From Deltaproteobacteria bacterium UBA2221 (GTDB lineage Bacteria; Desulfobacterota; Syntrophorhabdia; Syntrophorhabdales; WCHB1-27), in NCBI GenBank assembly GCA_002328485.1, contig DCUF01000040.1:1-45311 (forward strand): 45,311 nucleotides of DNA. Direction: 5' to 3'. Below the pieces are notes generated by a model that was given only the letters and a program-made list of their open reading frames with translations, did no database searches and was not told the DNA's origin. Made by a program: the position numbers and the translations under genes. The stretch's first letter is position 1; the number at the start of each line of letters is the position of its first letter. Shown here one piece after another: positions 8,168 through 17,358 of the stretch.

Positions 8168-10318
8168 TTATGGCTGTTCCGGTGACAGTTGCCCCTCTAC
8201 CCTGGAAAAAGTTTGGGGGACGAGGAAAGAGTTTGAAACACAGGGTTGGAATCTGGGCAGACCTTGATACACCATTACATAAAAGCTGAAAGTCGGCACC
8301 CCCCGATACACGAAGCTGGGTGCAACCCGCCGCTTGGGCTCTCCGCTTGCATCAAGAGCGTAGTCGTTAAGATTTCCCTCTACGAGAAAAGAAAAGGTTC
8401 TGGGGGTGTTGTAGACAGACCCCGTCGGTATCTCGACGGAACTCCCAATGGTCCACGTGAAGGCATAAACGGGCTGGTCCTGGAGAAGCATGAAACGAGA
8501 GTATTGTGGGCTGATCGGCCCGGCTTCCTGCGACGCAACTTTGAAGTCATACAGATCTGGGGAGGCTGGTTGGAGTGCGGAGGAACTGCAGGTTTTGATA
8601 AAAATGCTGTTGTCTGTAAAGGCTCCGAAAACATCCTGATGACCATCGCCATTCACATCTCGTTGAGATTGGAGAGGCGGTCTGTAGTCGGGAAAACTGA
8701 GGAGATCGGCAACATGATGGAGGTTTTGCTGAAAGCAATCGTAGTCGGTGCCATTAGCGAAGGTGAGCGGATCGGGCTCAAACAAGTCCTTGCCACCGAC
8801 CATGGTCGCTCCACTTTCCTGACCCAGCTTGCCCTGCCAGACCACCCAGAGGAAGATGTCCGCGGCATTTGTAGGGATCGAATCAGCGCCGAAGAAGTCA
8901 AAGGAAACCTCCTGCGGTGTGCGGGTTAGATCGACTGTTTTCGTGAGAGAGATGGCGTAGCGTGGATCGGATAATGCTGCGTGGGGGTTTTCGATAAGGT
9001 TTTCGCCCCCGGTCGGCACGCGATAGCGGACCACCGCCCACATCGTACCCGAGCCATCCGCGTCTTCCGACCGATTGGGATACTCAGTGTCATTGCTCAC
9101 CTTGAATCTTATCTTGGTGAACTTCCCGGCGTTTCCTTCCGTATAGGGGGCTAAGGCATAAGCAAATCTGTCCGGAGGCTCAATCTTTATTGTGCCTCGA
9201 AAGAAATAGTCGAGAATCCCGGTTGAATACCCAATGGCCCGGGGAATCAGATAGTCGGCATAGTCTCGATACACGTTGTCGTCAAGGGTTGGACTCATGT
9301 AAAAGGATGTACCGGCGTATTGACAGAGGCCTGATACCCGGACCATGTGTGTAACCTCTACCCCGTCCTGCTTCTTGGAGAGATATCTACCGGTTTTCCC
9401 TGTGCGAGGGTCAGGAGCCGGTATCTCTTGATCCTCAAGCCTGTCCATAGCAGGCAAGGGCAATTCAGGATCTTTAAAAGCTATATAGGAGATTGTAAAG
9501 GGGCTGAAAAAATTGGCATTTGTAAACTCCGCTAAGCCTATGCGTGTCTCTGCCTGACCGGGAGGATTGGTGCCGGTGTAGAAGTTTGTGTCCCACAGGA
9601 AGGCAATGGGCACCGGCGCATCTGCGTCACCCGTTGGATACTGGAGGATGGTCGGATCGAAACCGATCGAACCCGAGATCAGGTCAGGGCGTTTCGCGAC
9701 GAAATCCTCAAAGGTGTACGTGCCGATGTGGCTTTCGTCTCGTGCGTGTGGTGCCGAGGCTGCGTCCGAGATGAGATGCATTACCTGTCCGATGGTCTGG
9801 AAGGTTTCTGCAAGCTTGGCGTTTCGCTCCTGGTGAGTTCGCACACTGAAAGCAGTCACGAATGTGTTTCTGGCATCAAACCAGGAGGCTTTTCGTCCGG
9901 GCGCCTGATTGTGATTCTGCGCCCAGCGTATCGAAGAGAGCATTGTCCTCTTGAAACCTGCCTGATCCCAGGTGCGCATGGGCTGGTGAAAGTGCCTGGC
10001 AGAACGACCCATGCCTCCCAAGAACTCGCCAAATCCATTGTTGAACCAGAGCTGGTCCTCAGCCTCGCCGCCTCTTCTTATCCAGTCCATGATTGATTTG
10101 GAGGCATTCCGACCATTTTTTATTTCAGTATTTCGTCCTGAGAGGAAACCAAGTGTATCAGTGAGAAAGCTTTCAAAGGACAGGTCTCCTTGCACCGCGG
10201 CTTGATTTATCAGACTGTGAGATGCCGTTGCGAAGGTGTGGCTATGCGAAGGGCAAAGCAGAATGCCACAGGCAATGCAGATTAGAAAAATACAGACTTT
10301 TCTTTGCGAAAAAGCCAT
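8168..10318 (-). CDS. secreted zinc phospholipase C / P1-nuclease-like protein (divergent)
   Basis: 716 residues with an N-terminal signal peptide (about 1-30). The His/Asp-rich pattern resembles the zinc-dependent phospholipase C / S1-P1 nuclease fold: ARHFHQPMRTW (H109, H111), then TIGQVMHLISDAASAPHARDESH with H181, D185, H191 and H197. In that fold such residues bind three zinc ions, but I cannot confirm the full ligand set. The remaining 450 residues lack a recognised domain and contain beta-rich stretches (FTKIRFKVSNDTEYPNRSED) and a DVNGDGHQDVFG segment, a calcium-binding/FG-GAP-like repeat. AGGGAGG precedes the ATG. It lies 21 bases after the lipoprotein gene in a secreted-protein operon. 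Activity on lipids is inference. Confidence 0.6.
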   Translation of the reverse strand: MAFSQRKVCIFLICIACGILLCPSHSHTFATASHSLINQAAVQGDLSFESFLTDTLGFLSGRNTEIKNGRNASKSIMDWIRRGGEAEDQLWFNNGFGEFLGGMGRSARHFHQPMRTWDQAGFKRTMLSSIRWAQNHNQAPGRKASWFDARNTFVTAFSVRTHQERNAKLAETFQTIGQVMHLISDAASAPHARDESHIGTYTFEDFVAKRPDLISGSIGFDPTILQYPTGDADAPVPIAFLWDTNFYTGTNPPGQAETRIGLAEFTNANFFSPFTISYIAFKDPELPLPAMDRLEDQEIPAPDPRTGKTGRYLSKKQDGVEVTHMVRVSGLCQYAGTSFYMSPTLDDNVYRDYADYLIPRAIGYSTGILDYFFRGTIKIEPPDRFAYALAPYTEGNAGKFTKIRFKVSNDTEYPNRSEDADGSGTMWAVVRYRVPTGGENLIENPHAALSDPRYAISLTKTVDLTRTPQEVSFDFFGADSIPTNAADIFLWVVWQGKLGQESGATMVGGKDLFEPDPLTFANGTDYDCFQQNLHHVADLLSFPDYRPPLQSQRDVNGDGHQDVFGAFTDNSIFIKTCSSSALQPASPDLYDFKVASQEAGPISPQYSRFMLLQDQPVYAFTWTIGSSVEIPTGSVYNTPRTFSFLVEGNLNDYALDASGEPKRRVAPSFVYRGVPTFSFYVMVYQGLPRFQPCVSNSFLVPQTFSRVEGQLSPEQP

Positions 10319-10339
10319 CTTCAGTCCTCCCTTTTTGCC

Positions 10340-10930
10340 TCATTCGGCAGCATATGGCGGAATACCCAAGGCTTTTCTCTCGATATTTACGAGCCCACCT
10401 AAGTTGGGAATCTCTTTCAGAGGAATCTCAGTTAACGGAATCGCGCCTTCCACAATCCGACGCCTTTCCTCTCTCGTCGTAAGGTGCCGCAGTTCTATGG
10501 TCAGTTCTTTCTTTGCCATCATTTCACGCAATTCAACGGTGCCACCCAGGGGTACTTTAGGAGCCGCATGGTAGCGAGGATAAGAACCGTACCCCGGATA
10601 GAAGATCGTGATATCAGGTCCTCGAACCCACCCCGGCCTGAAAGAGATGGGTGCGTGCTTGCCGATGACGAATCTTCCGTCTTTATCCGTCAGCGTCTCT
10701 TCGGCATCGAGATAGGTGTCCACCTTGTCGCCGATAGTTGGTGTTACGCTGTACCAGACTGCCAGTACCGCCGCGCCTTCAATGGGTTGCTTGGTATCCG
10801 TATCGATTACTCTGCCCCTGTACGGCCCCTTCGCAAAAAGGGGCTCAAAGAGGCCAAGGCATCCTGGCAGCAGGAGCAGCATGACGCACCCAAGCATCGT
10901 ATACCTAAATCTCTTGTACCATTCATTCAT
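10340..10930 (-). CDS. lipoprotein with carboxypeptidase-regulatory-like domain
   Basis: 196 residues. Start chosen at 10930 (MNEWYKRFRY) because GGGAGGG lies just upstream; an in-frame ATG at 10984 would add 18 residues ahead of the signal peptide. Signal peptide ends in the lipobox LLPGC with C24 as lipidation site. Residues about 36-130 (YRGRVIDTDTKQPIEGAAVLAVW, then DKDGRFVI) match the start and core of the carboxypeptidase regulatory/CNA-B-like beta-sandwich. The C-terminal 50 residues are charged and helical. Sits 19 bases downstream of the subtilase gene. Probably anchored in the outer or inner membrane; function unknown. Confidence 0.75.
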   Translation of the reverse strand: MNEWYKRFRYTMLGCVMLLLLPGCLGLFEPLFAKGPYRGRVIDTDTKQPIEGAAVLAVWYSVTPTIGDKVDTYLDAEETLTDKDGRFVIGKHAPISFRPGWVRGPDITIFYPGYGSYPRYHAAPKVPLGGTVELREMMAKKELTIELRHLTTREERRRIVEGAIPLTEIPLKEIPNLGGLVNIERKALGIPPYAAE

Positions 10931-10949
10931 TCTTCTTCCCTCCCATCCT

Positions 10950-13900
10950 CTAAAAGCTTTCGATCCGCCAAATGCCATCCTCATCTACAACAAAGCGAAC
11001 GAGATAGGCAAACTCTCCCTGCTCTTCGGTGCGGAGCATCTCGTATTCGGCGATCGCTCCCTTCATCTCGATGAAGGTGATCGAAGTGAGCACCTGATCG
11101 ATCTGGCTATAAGGGATCTTTAAGGTGTTAAAAACCTGTTCGTAGGTGGGTCGTTTACCGATCACAATGTGCTTGAGCGCCCCCTGAATATCACCGGAAC
11201 GAAGGGCATTTTTCAAGGCGGTCCATTTCGACTGTAGAAGTGTTTCGAGCTCATCTCGAGATATTGCCCAGACGATGGCCGTCCTCGTGTGCGTGTTGCT
11301 TGACTGATCGGTTACCGTCACCCTCGGGAAGAAAAGGCCCCTGACTTCATAGGTAAACGGTTTGTCCGTCAGAGAGGTCCCCTGGAAGTCGTTTGTCCCG
11401 TTCCCATCGCTGTCGAAATCGATGCGAGAGACAGGTTCCAGACAATTCATGTCGAAGGTGACGGTGAGCGGGATCGGGCCTATGACGGGACGGGGTATGA
11501 GGGTCAAGGTTGGCTCTTCGGCCGGAATCTGAACGGTCACCGGCACCGTCTGGCTGCCTAAGATGTTGCCAAGGTCATCCTTAACGATGGCAGTTAGACC
11601 TGTTACGGTCTCATCCAGCATCACGTGAAGGGCAAACTGGCCGGCGTCGACAAGGGCGGCAAAATCGTTGACCGTCACGCCCACTTCTGTCCCAGGCGCG
11701 ACGTTGAGGTAGCCCCGAACGAACACGAAGTTTTCATTGATTGTCGCCCCTGGAACCACTGAGGTAATCGTAATGACGCCGGCGCTGGATGGAATGGTGG
11801 TAAAGCTTCGCTGGGGAGACCAATAACCGCCCACACCGGAAACCCCTTCGACGCGGACCTGCCAATAGTAGGTGACGCCGGCGCTCAGTGCTGTGGCGGG
11901 CGTATAAGAGGTCGAAGCTGTTGTGGTGTTGATGACACACTTGTTGCATCGTGTATCCGCGGGCCCGGTGGGCAGGATGGATGGAGACGCGGCTGCCATA
12001 ATCCGGTACCGGGGAGCCCCAACAACCTCCAGCCATCGAAAAGCCGGTTTCGCGGGGACTCCAATAGCGCCACCGGACGGGCTGACAGGGTTTGGCGGAG
12101 GATATATGGCGATGGTAGTAAAGCTTGATTTTGTTATCCAGTAACCTCCAAAAATGCCCTCCGCCCTGACCTGCCAGTAGTAGACCGTATTCGGGGAGAG
12201 TATGATGGTCGGTGTGAAGGAGTTGATCGCTGAGGTCGTGTTGATAACACAGTCAGGACAGACGGTAGAAAGAGGGTCGCTCGGCAGTGCCTCCGGGCTG
12301 GTAGCCACCATAATTCGGTAGGATATGGCCCCGGGCACCAAGGACCAAGTAAAGGTCGGTTCTGTCGATACACCCTCTGTGCCGGTTGCGGGACTTGAAT
12401 AGCCGGGGGCGGGGAAGGTCGGATCGGTGGCAAAGCTCGACTGCTGAGACCACGTGCCTGGTTCTCCTGACGGGCCCTGGACCTTAACCTGCCAGAAATA
12501 ACGGGTCCCTGAGGCAAGTTGGCTTGGTGCAGTAAAGGAGGTGGTTGCCGACGTGACGTTGATGGTGCAGTTGACGCACGTGTCCACCCATGGCCCTGTG
12601 GGCAGATCCGCTTGATTGGCAGCCACCATTATCTGATAAGAGGTAGCTCCCGGTACCGGCGACCAGGCAAAAACAGGTGTTCTGGATACCCTCTCAGCGC
12701 CGTCTGCGGGGTCTGAGAGGAGGGGCGGAGAATAGTTGGGGTCCTCAATGAGCGTCCACAGAAGCGACTTTGTTTTGGTCAGGCTCTGACTGTTATAACT
12801 GAACTGACGCGCTACGTTCGAAGCGATTTGGATGCCTACCGTGGCGCTCCCTCCTCCTGAATAGGATTTGCACTTCGTTCCGAAAGACGTATCTGCATAA
12901 TTGAAAAGAATTTTGCTGGCGTTTTCAAAGAATACGACCTGAAAGGTCACGCTTGATGGGTCGGTATTGCAGTTGTAGTGGCGGACGCTTCGCCATTCCA
13001 CCACCAATTCTCTCATGGGAGCGCTTCCTGTCACCTGCCAAAACACGTTTTGGGCAGTACCGGAGACAGGATAGAGATCGTCCCAAAAAGGGGCGATGAG
13101 AGTATCAGTGACAGTGCTTGGGATCGAGCTGTTGGAGTGCGATGAGAAGGACGAGCTGAGACTTATGGTCCCGTTGGCGCTTACGGCGAACTGACTGTAG
13201 CTGCCACCCCCGAATAGTATGGGAAATGGGGAGTTGACTAAGGTGGATCCGTCATCTCCCAGATTGAGGCTGACCCCTGTGATTGCCCTGTAGGGGGAGG
13301 AGACTGATTGAACCCTATAGCTCTTCAGAGAATCGACGGTCAGGACGTCGCCATCAGGGAAGGTCAACGTGTAGACCCCGCTCACGGAAGGAGCCCATTT
13401 GCCCGAATAGATGCCGTCGGCTCCATCCTGATCGAAGCCGACACCGTTATCATAAAGTGTGACGGTCTGACCTCCCGGATCTACAACGGTCTGAATCTCT
13501 CCACCGGGCCCAGCGCAGTCTATGTGCAGAGAAGCGAGCTCAACCGGCATGCCGACGGAGGTAGAGATTCTGTCATTTATCGGTCGTATCCTTGACTCGA
13601 TCGGAGAACCGGCACAGGCCAAAGCCCCTCGCGCGTTGAGCCGTTTTCCGGTTATCGTTCCGGACAAAGGCGACGTGCTGTCACCTCCTGCCAGGATCAG
13701 GTTCTTTACGCTCTTCCAATCTGATTGGGGATTATGGGCTTTTAGCATGGCAGCAACGCCGCTCACATGGGGAGCCGCCATGGAAGTGCCGTTCATCCAA
13801 CCGTAGTCGTTATTCGGTACGGTGCTCAGGATGGATTGCCCTGGGGCACCGACGTGCACGGTTCTTGTACCATAGTTTGAAAACGAAGCCAGCCCGTCAG

Positions 13901-14951
13901 CGCTGGTAGTTGCCGCCACTGAGATTATATTCGACTGGTAATTGCTTGCAGGGTAGGTCGGTACGACGTTGGTGTTCAGTGCAAAGTTGCCCGCTGATGC
14001 GATAAAGAGAATGCCGGCCTTCCGATGTTCCTCTATGGCATCGTAGACCGCTTTGGAGAAGGGGCCCGGCCCGCTAAAGTCAGCGTTCGCAATATACCAG
14101 CTATTATTGGTAGCCACTATATTTACGCCCCTTTCTTTCATTGCCTTGAAGTACTCGAGACACTCTATGGCACCGCTCATCCATCCGGTGCCGTCGCCCC
14201 CAAGGAATTTACACGCCATGATAGATATATTCCAGTTGACCCCTACCACCCCCACTCCGTTGTTTCCCACTGCGCCTATCGTTCCGGTCACATGAGTGCC
14301 GTGGCCCTGATCATCCATGGGATCGGCATCGTGGTTTATGGTATCGATGCCATGGCAATCGTCAGTGTATCCGTTTCCATCGTCGTCGATACCGTTCTTG
14401 TTGCATTCGGCCATATTTTTCCATACGTTTGCCGAGAGATCGGGATGAGAATAGTCGATACCGGAGTCGATTGTGCCAACCACAACATTGCTGTTCCCGA
14501 GACTGAGATTCCAGGCGTCCGCCATCTGGATCTTCTGCAGACCCCACAGAGAGCCGTACGAGGGATCGTTGGGGGTCGCATCGCCGTGAGCAATATAATT
14601 CGGCTCGGCATAAAGAACTTCCGACCTCTGTTTGTACAGCTTTATGGTATCTTCGACAGTCGAGCCCCGCGGTATTTTAACCAATTCCAGTCCGGGTACG
14701 ATCTTGAATTGCTTTATCCGTTTCGCATTTGCGTTACCATGGATTTTCAGCTTCTCCTGATCGGGCAACCCGTCTCTAAACCTGACCAGAAACTCATCTT
14801 CCACGTGGGCACCTTTTCCCGAAGGCTTTTTGTCGGCAGAAAACCCAGGAAATGCCCAAAACAGCTCGATTAAAACAACTAGAAGAGCCATTGAGAGAAG
14901 CCATGGGGCTCTGCCTCTTATGCCCTTGCCCGTCTTTTCTGCCCTATCCAT
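10950..14951 (-). CDS. large secreted subtilase (S8) with beta-sandwich repeats
   Basis: 1333 residues; start behind AGAGGAGG. Residues 1-40 are a signal peptide. About 50-125 is an inhibitor_I9-like propeptide (EDEFLVRFRDG, VLYAEPNYIAH). The peptidase S8 domain spans about 130-450 with the triad D162 (GTIDSGID), H217 (GHGTHVTGT) and S390 (NGTSMAAPH), and oxyanion N322 (SAGN). A Ca-binding-like segment NKNGIDDDGNGYTDD sits at 184-198. Downstream are a propeptide/PPC-like beta region, three consecutive fibronectin-III-like repeats of about 100 residues each (SYQIMVAA, SYRIMVAT, RYRIMAAA are matching strands), a PKD-like domain with DFDSDGNGTNDFQG, and a 100-residue helical tail. First gene of the operon 14951-7822. 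Likely a secreted or surface protease. Confidence 0.92.
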   Translation of the reverse strand: MDRAEKTGKGIRGRAPWLLSMALLVVLIELFWAFPGFSADKKPSGKGAHVEDEFLVRFRDGLPDQEKLKIHGNANAKRIKQFKIVPGLELVKIPRGSTVEDTIKLYKQRSEVLYAEPNYIAHGDATPNDPSYGSLWGLQKIQMADAWNLSLGNSNVVVGTIDSGIDYSHPDLSANVWKNMAECNKNGIDDDGNGYTDDCHGIDTINHDADPMDDQGHGTHVTGTIGAVGNNGVGVVGVNWNISIMACKFLGGDGTGWMSGAIECLEYFKAMKERGVNIVATNNSWYIANADFSGPGPFSKAVYDAIEEHRKAGILFIASAGNFALNTNVVPTYPASNYQSNIISVAATTSADGLASFSNYGTRTVHVGAPGQSILSTVPNNDYGWMNGTSMAAPHVSGVAAMLKAHNPQSDWKSVKNLILAGGDSTSPLSGTITGKRLNARGALACAGSPIESRIRPINDRISTSVGMPVELASLHIDCAGPGGEIQTVVDPGGQTVTLYDNGVGFDQDGADGIYSGKWAPSVSGVYTLTFPDGDVLTVDSLKSYRVQSVSSPYRAITGVSLNLGDDGSTLVNSPFPILFGGGSYSQFAVSANGTISLSSSFSSHSNSSIPSTVTDTLIAPFWDDLYPVSGTAQNVFWQVTGSAPMRELVVEWRSVRHYNCNTDPSSVTFQVVFFENASKILFNYADTSFGTKCKSYSGGGSATVGIQIASNVARQFSYNSQSLTKTKSLLWTLIEDPNYSPPLLSDPADGAERVSRTPVFAWSPVPGATSYQIMVAANQADLPTGPWVDTCVNCTINVTSATTSFTAPSQLASGTRYFWQVKVQGPSGEPGTWSQQSSFATDPTFPAPGYSSPATGTEGVSTEPTFTWSLVPGAISYRIMVATSPEALPSDPLSTVCPDCVINTTSAINSFTPTIILSPNTVYYWQVRAEGIFGGYWITKSSFTTIAIYPPPNPVSPSGGAIGVPAKPAFRWLEVVGAPRYRIMAAASPSILPTGPADTRCNKCVINTTTASTSYTPATALSAGVTYYWQVRVEGVSGVGGYWSPQRSFTTIPSSAGVITITSVVPGATINENFVFVRGYLNVAPGTEVGVTVNDFAALVDAGQFALHVMLDETVTGLTAIVKDDLGNILGSQTVPVTVQIPAEEPTLTLIPRPVIGPIPLTVTFDMNCLEPVSRIDFDSDGNGTNDFQGTSLTDKPFTYEVRGLFFPRVTVTDQSSNTHTRTAIVWAISRDELETLLQSKWTALKNALRSGDIQGALKHIVIGKRPTYEQVFNTLKIPYSQIDQVLTSITFIEMKGAIAEYEMLRTEEQGEFAYLVRFVVDEDGIWRIESF

Positions 14952-15224
14952 CCTCGTGTCCTCCTCTTACGTCTGGGTGACCATAATGACAACCATTATG
15001 AGACAATAAACAGATAACCATACCGGATTTTTAGGCGTGCATAAATGTTATGAACAAAGTACTTATGATAGTACAGTTGAAGTTCTTAAAAAGCAACACA
15101 AAGTGTTCATAAAAAAAGTAAGACAATTGGTCACGAATGGACCGAAGCAAAACTGCCTCATACCATTAAGGACGTCGATCAATACCCTTGACGGAATTTG
15201 GCTGAATGTGAAAGAGTATCAAGA
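14952..15224. other. AT-rich divergent intergenic region
   Basis: Between the divergent subtilase and YihY-like genes. Notably AT-rich from about 14985 to 15130, including cataatgacaaccattatg at 14981-14999, whose ends CATAATG/CATTATG are a 7-base inverted repeat (loop acaac). This could hold a regulator site and both promoters. An open frame of 67 codons at 15037-15240 shows no recognisable features or ribosome binding site and is not called. Confidence 0.45.
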
Positions 15225-16559
15225 GTGGGCGGGATTATAACCAGGTTGATACATTTTGTTCGCGAGGGGATGTGGAGCGTCCGTCTCGAACGTTCCCATC
15301 CGGCAACCAGGGTCCTTGTCCGCACTCTGCGTGTTTTTGCCCTTGCGGTACAGGGTTTCTTGAAGAACGGCTGCACCAAAAGTGCAGCATACCTTACGTA
15401 CTACTCGTTGTTGAATATAGTCCCTCTCTTTGCCGTCGCCTTTGCCATTTCAAAGGGCTTCGGTCTTGAGATACTTATCGAGAATCGTATTATTGAACTC
15501 GCCCGAAATGCAAACTGGCAGGCAGCGGGGACCGAGCAGTTGCTCAGATTTTCTCAGTCACTTCTTCAGGAGACAAAGGGAGGAGTGATTGCAGGGGTCG
15601 GCGTCATCCTTCTTTTCTGCACCGTGATCCTCATCCTCGGAAAAGTTGAAAAGACCCTGAATACCACCTGGAATGTCAGAAAGGCAAGAACCCTTGCCCG
15701 TAAAATCGGCGACTACCTGACCCTCATGATGCTCGCCCCCATCCTGTTCATCACCTCGAGCAGTATCACCGTTTTTGTGGCCAGCAAGCTTGATGACCTT
15801 ATAGCCGACTATTCTATCCTCGGACCTTTTAGCACCGCAATCCTCCTCTTGATGAGGGTATTTTCCTACCTGTCTATCTGGCTTCTCCTGATGGTCTTGT
15901 ATACCCTCATGCCGAATACCAGAGTCAAGCCTCGCGCAGCCTTTGTGGGAGGGGTTGCTGGAGGGACAGCCTTTCTGATCGTACAATGGGCCTATATCAA
16001 ATTTCAGATCGGAATTTCCAGCTATGGCGCCATCTACGGGAGTTTTGCTGCGTTGCCACTTCTCCTGGTCTGGCTGCAGTGGAGCTGGATGATCGTTCTC
16101 TTTGGCGCCGAAATAGCCCATGCTTACGAGCACCATGAGACGTACGGATTTCACCCGGACTACTCCAAGATAGGCAGCGCGGAAAGGAGGGCCTTGGTGG
16201 TGAGGATCTTTCATTCCATGGTAAAGGCTTTTTCGGGGGCCGAAAGGGCGTTGACGGCCCTGCAGATTTCGAGGCGCCTTGAGATTCCGCTTAATCTCGT
16301 GCAGCAGTTGATTTCCGAACTTATCGATGCGGGCCTCGTGGTCAAGGTAGATAAATCGGGGGACAGACATCCCGTCTTCCAGCCAGCGAGGTCTCCAGAG
16401 GACATGACCATCAAAGATGTTCTCGATATATATGAGGGATCAGGCAGAACATCGCTCGAACCGGGGTCCGAACACGCTCAGAGGGTTGCCGAGTGTCTCA
16501 AGGATATCGAACGTGCTGCGGCCAAGTCCGAAGGAAACATGCGACTGAAAGAACTGTAG
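15225..16559 (+). CDS. YihY/BrkB-family membrane protein with C-terminal winged-helix-like domain
   Basis: About 444 residues. The start is uncertain: GTG 15225 is preferred because the sequence from GGIITRLIHFVREGMW matches what I know of the family's N-terminus; TTG 15198, TTG 15246 and ATG 15270 are alternatives and none has a strong ribosome binding site. The core has the YihY pattern KSAAYLTYYSLLNIVPLFAVAF and six hydrophobic segments ending at MIVLFGAEIAHAYEHHE. After it come about 120 cytosolic residues (AERALTALQISRRLEIPLNLVQQLISELIDAGLVVKV) that look like an Rrf2-type winged helix. YihY proteins have no settled function; they were once misassigned as RNase BN. Inner membrane. Confidence 0.8.
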   Translation: MGGIITRLIHFVREGMWSVRLERSHPATRVLVRTLRVFALAVQGFLKNGCTKSAAYLTYYSLLNIVPLFAVAFAISKGFGLEILIENRIIELARNANWQAAGTEQLLRFSQSLLQETKGGVIAGVGVILLFCTVILILGKVEKTLNTTWNVRKARTLARKIGDYLTLMMLAPILFITSSSITVFVASKLDDLIADYSILGPFSTAILLLMRVFSYLSIWLLLMVLYTLMPNTRVKPRAAFVGGVAGGTAFLIVQWAYIKFQIGISSYGAIYGSFAALPLLLVWLQWSWMIVLFGAEIAHAYEHHETYGFHPDYSKIGSAERRALVVRIFHSMVKAFSGAERALTALQISRRLEIPLNLVQQLISELIDAGLVVKVDKSGDRHPVFQPARSPEDMTIKDVLDIYEGSGRTSLEPGSEHAQRVAECLKDIERAAAKSEGNMRLKEL

Positions 16560-16677
16560 CTATCCATCTGACGGCATCACTTCAAAGATCCCTTCTGCCA
16601 CGGGGATCGCCTTCGCACCAGGCAGAGCAATGAATCTTGATAGCTGTTGATTGTTCCTGGTTCTGATCGTCCCGCAA

Positions 16678-16890
16678 CTACTCGTTTTGCCTTTCCTTCA
16701 CCTGCCTTATGACCGACTCCCTAAATATTCTTACCGACCGGTTCAACCTCGTGCCCTGAATGAGCCCCATCTCATACCATCGATAGACGGTTCGCAGTGA
16801 GACGCTGAGGAAGCCGGCGACTTCTTCAGGCCGGAGAAGACTTTTCTCTGGAAGATCGTCGAATCTCACGCGCACATCATGGGTCTTCAT
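16678..16890 (-). CDS. small MerR/excisionase-type helix-turn-helix protein
   Basis: 70 residues. Residues 16-66 (LLRPEEVAGFLSVSLRTVYRWYEMGLIQGTRLNRSVRIFRESVIRQ, cut into its helices) match the HTH_17/excisionase DNA-binding fold: helix-turn-helix, then the wing with Arg-rich VRIFRE. GAGGTGA lies 5 bases before the ATG. It has no visible partner: the neighbours are the YihY-like gene (convergent) and the histidine kinase (divergent). It could regulate the kinase operon, which starts about 470 bases away on the other strand; no integrase or phage gene is nearby. Confidence 0.8.
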   Translation of the reverse strand: MKTHDVRVRFDDLPEKSLLRPEEVAGFLSVSLRTVYRWYEMGLIQGTRLNRSVRIFRESVIRQVKERQNE

Positions 16891-17358
16891 GACGTCACCT
16901 CTTCAAATCGATCGGCACTCTTGCCCTGTCTTACATGTCACTCCGCCTATCCCAGAGCATCCGGTCTCAGCCTGGCCCCAGCATTACGCCACCAAGAATT
17001 CCTGTCTTTTCCCTCAGATACCCCGCTTCGTGTTTTTGATGCTGCCGGTGAGATTGCGCGAAATTGCAGATGGCATATGGGACGATGGAAGAGGATTAAG
17101 CTCCGCGTGCATGGTTTGCCTCGGGCCGGTTTCCAAACTTAACAGAAGTATAGTGCACCATACCGAGCCTGTCCATGGGGTAATTTAGGGCAACAGGGAT
17201 GGTAGCCGGTCACCCTTCTTCTTTCATCCGCTGCGTATCTGCCGCCTACATGGACAATCTTTTGCCCGATATGGTAAAAATAAGTAAAATCACTGATCGT
17301 CGTAGAAGACACAAGAACTAAGGTTGAGAATCGCTTTTGGTTGTTCCGGATACATTTT
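16891..17358. other. long divergent leader of the kinase operon
   Basis: About 470 bases between the divergent HTH gene and the histidine kinase gene. Two overlapping open frames of 87-99 codons lack ribosome binding sites and protein-like composition and are not called. No riboswitch consensus or strong hairpin was seen, and no GG-N10-GC site with a good TTGC half was found. The last 100 bases before the kinase are AT-rich and could hold a housekeeping promoter. Confidence 0.4.

Noticed and set aside
14025..14873. Open frame of 282 codons opposite the start of the subtilase
   Set aside because: The minus-strand subtilase has all catalytic motifs; this frame is its shadow.
15037..15240. Possible 67-residue protein before the YihY-like gene
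   Set aside because: No ribosome binding site, no recognised domain, AT-rich leader and overlap with the likely YihY start.
16891..17358. Two overlapping open frames (87 and 99 codons) in the kinase leader
   Set aside because: No ribosome binding site, no similarity, frames overlap each other.
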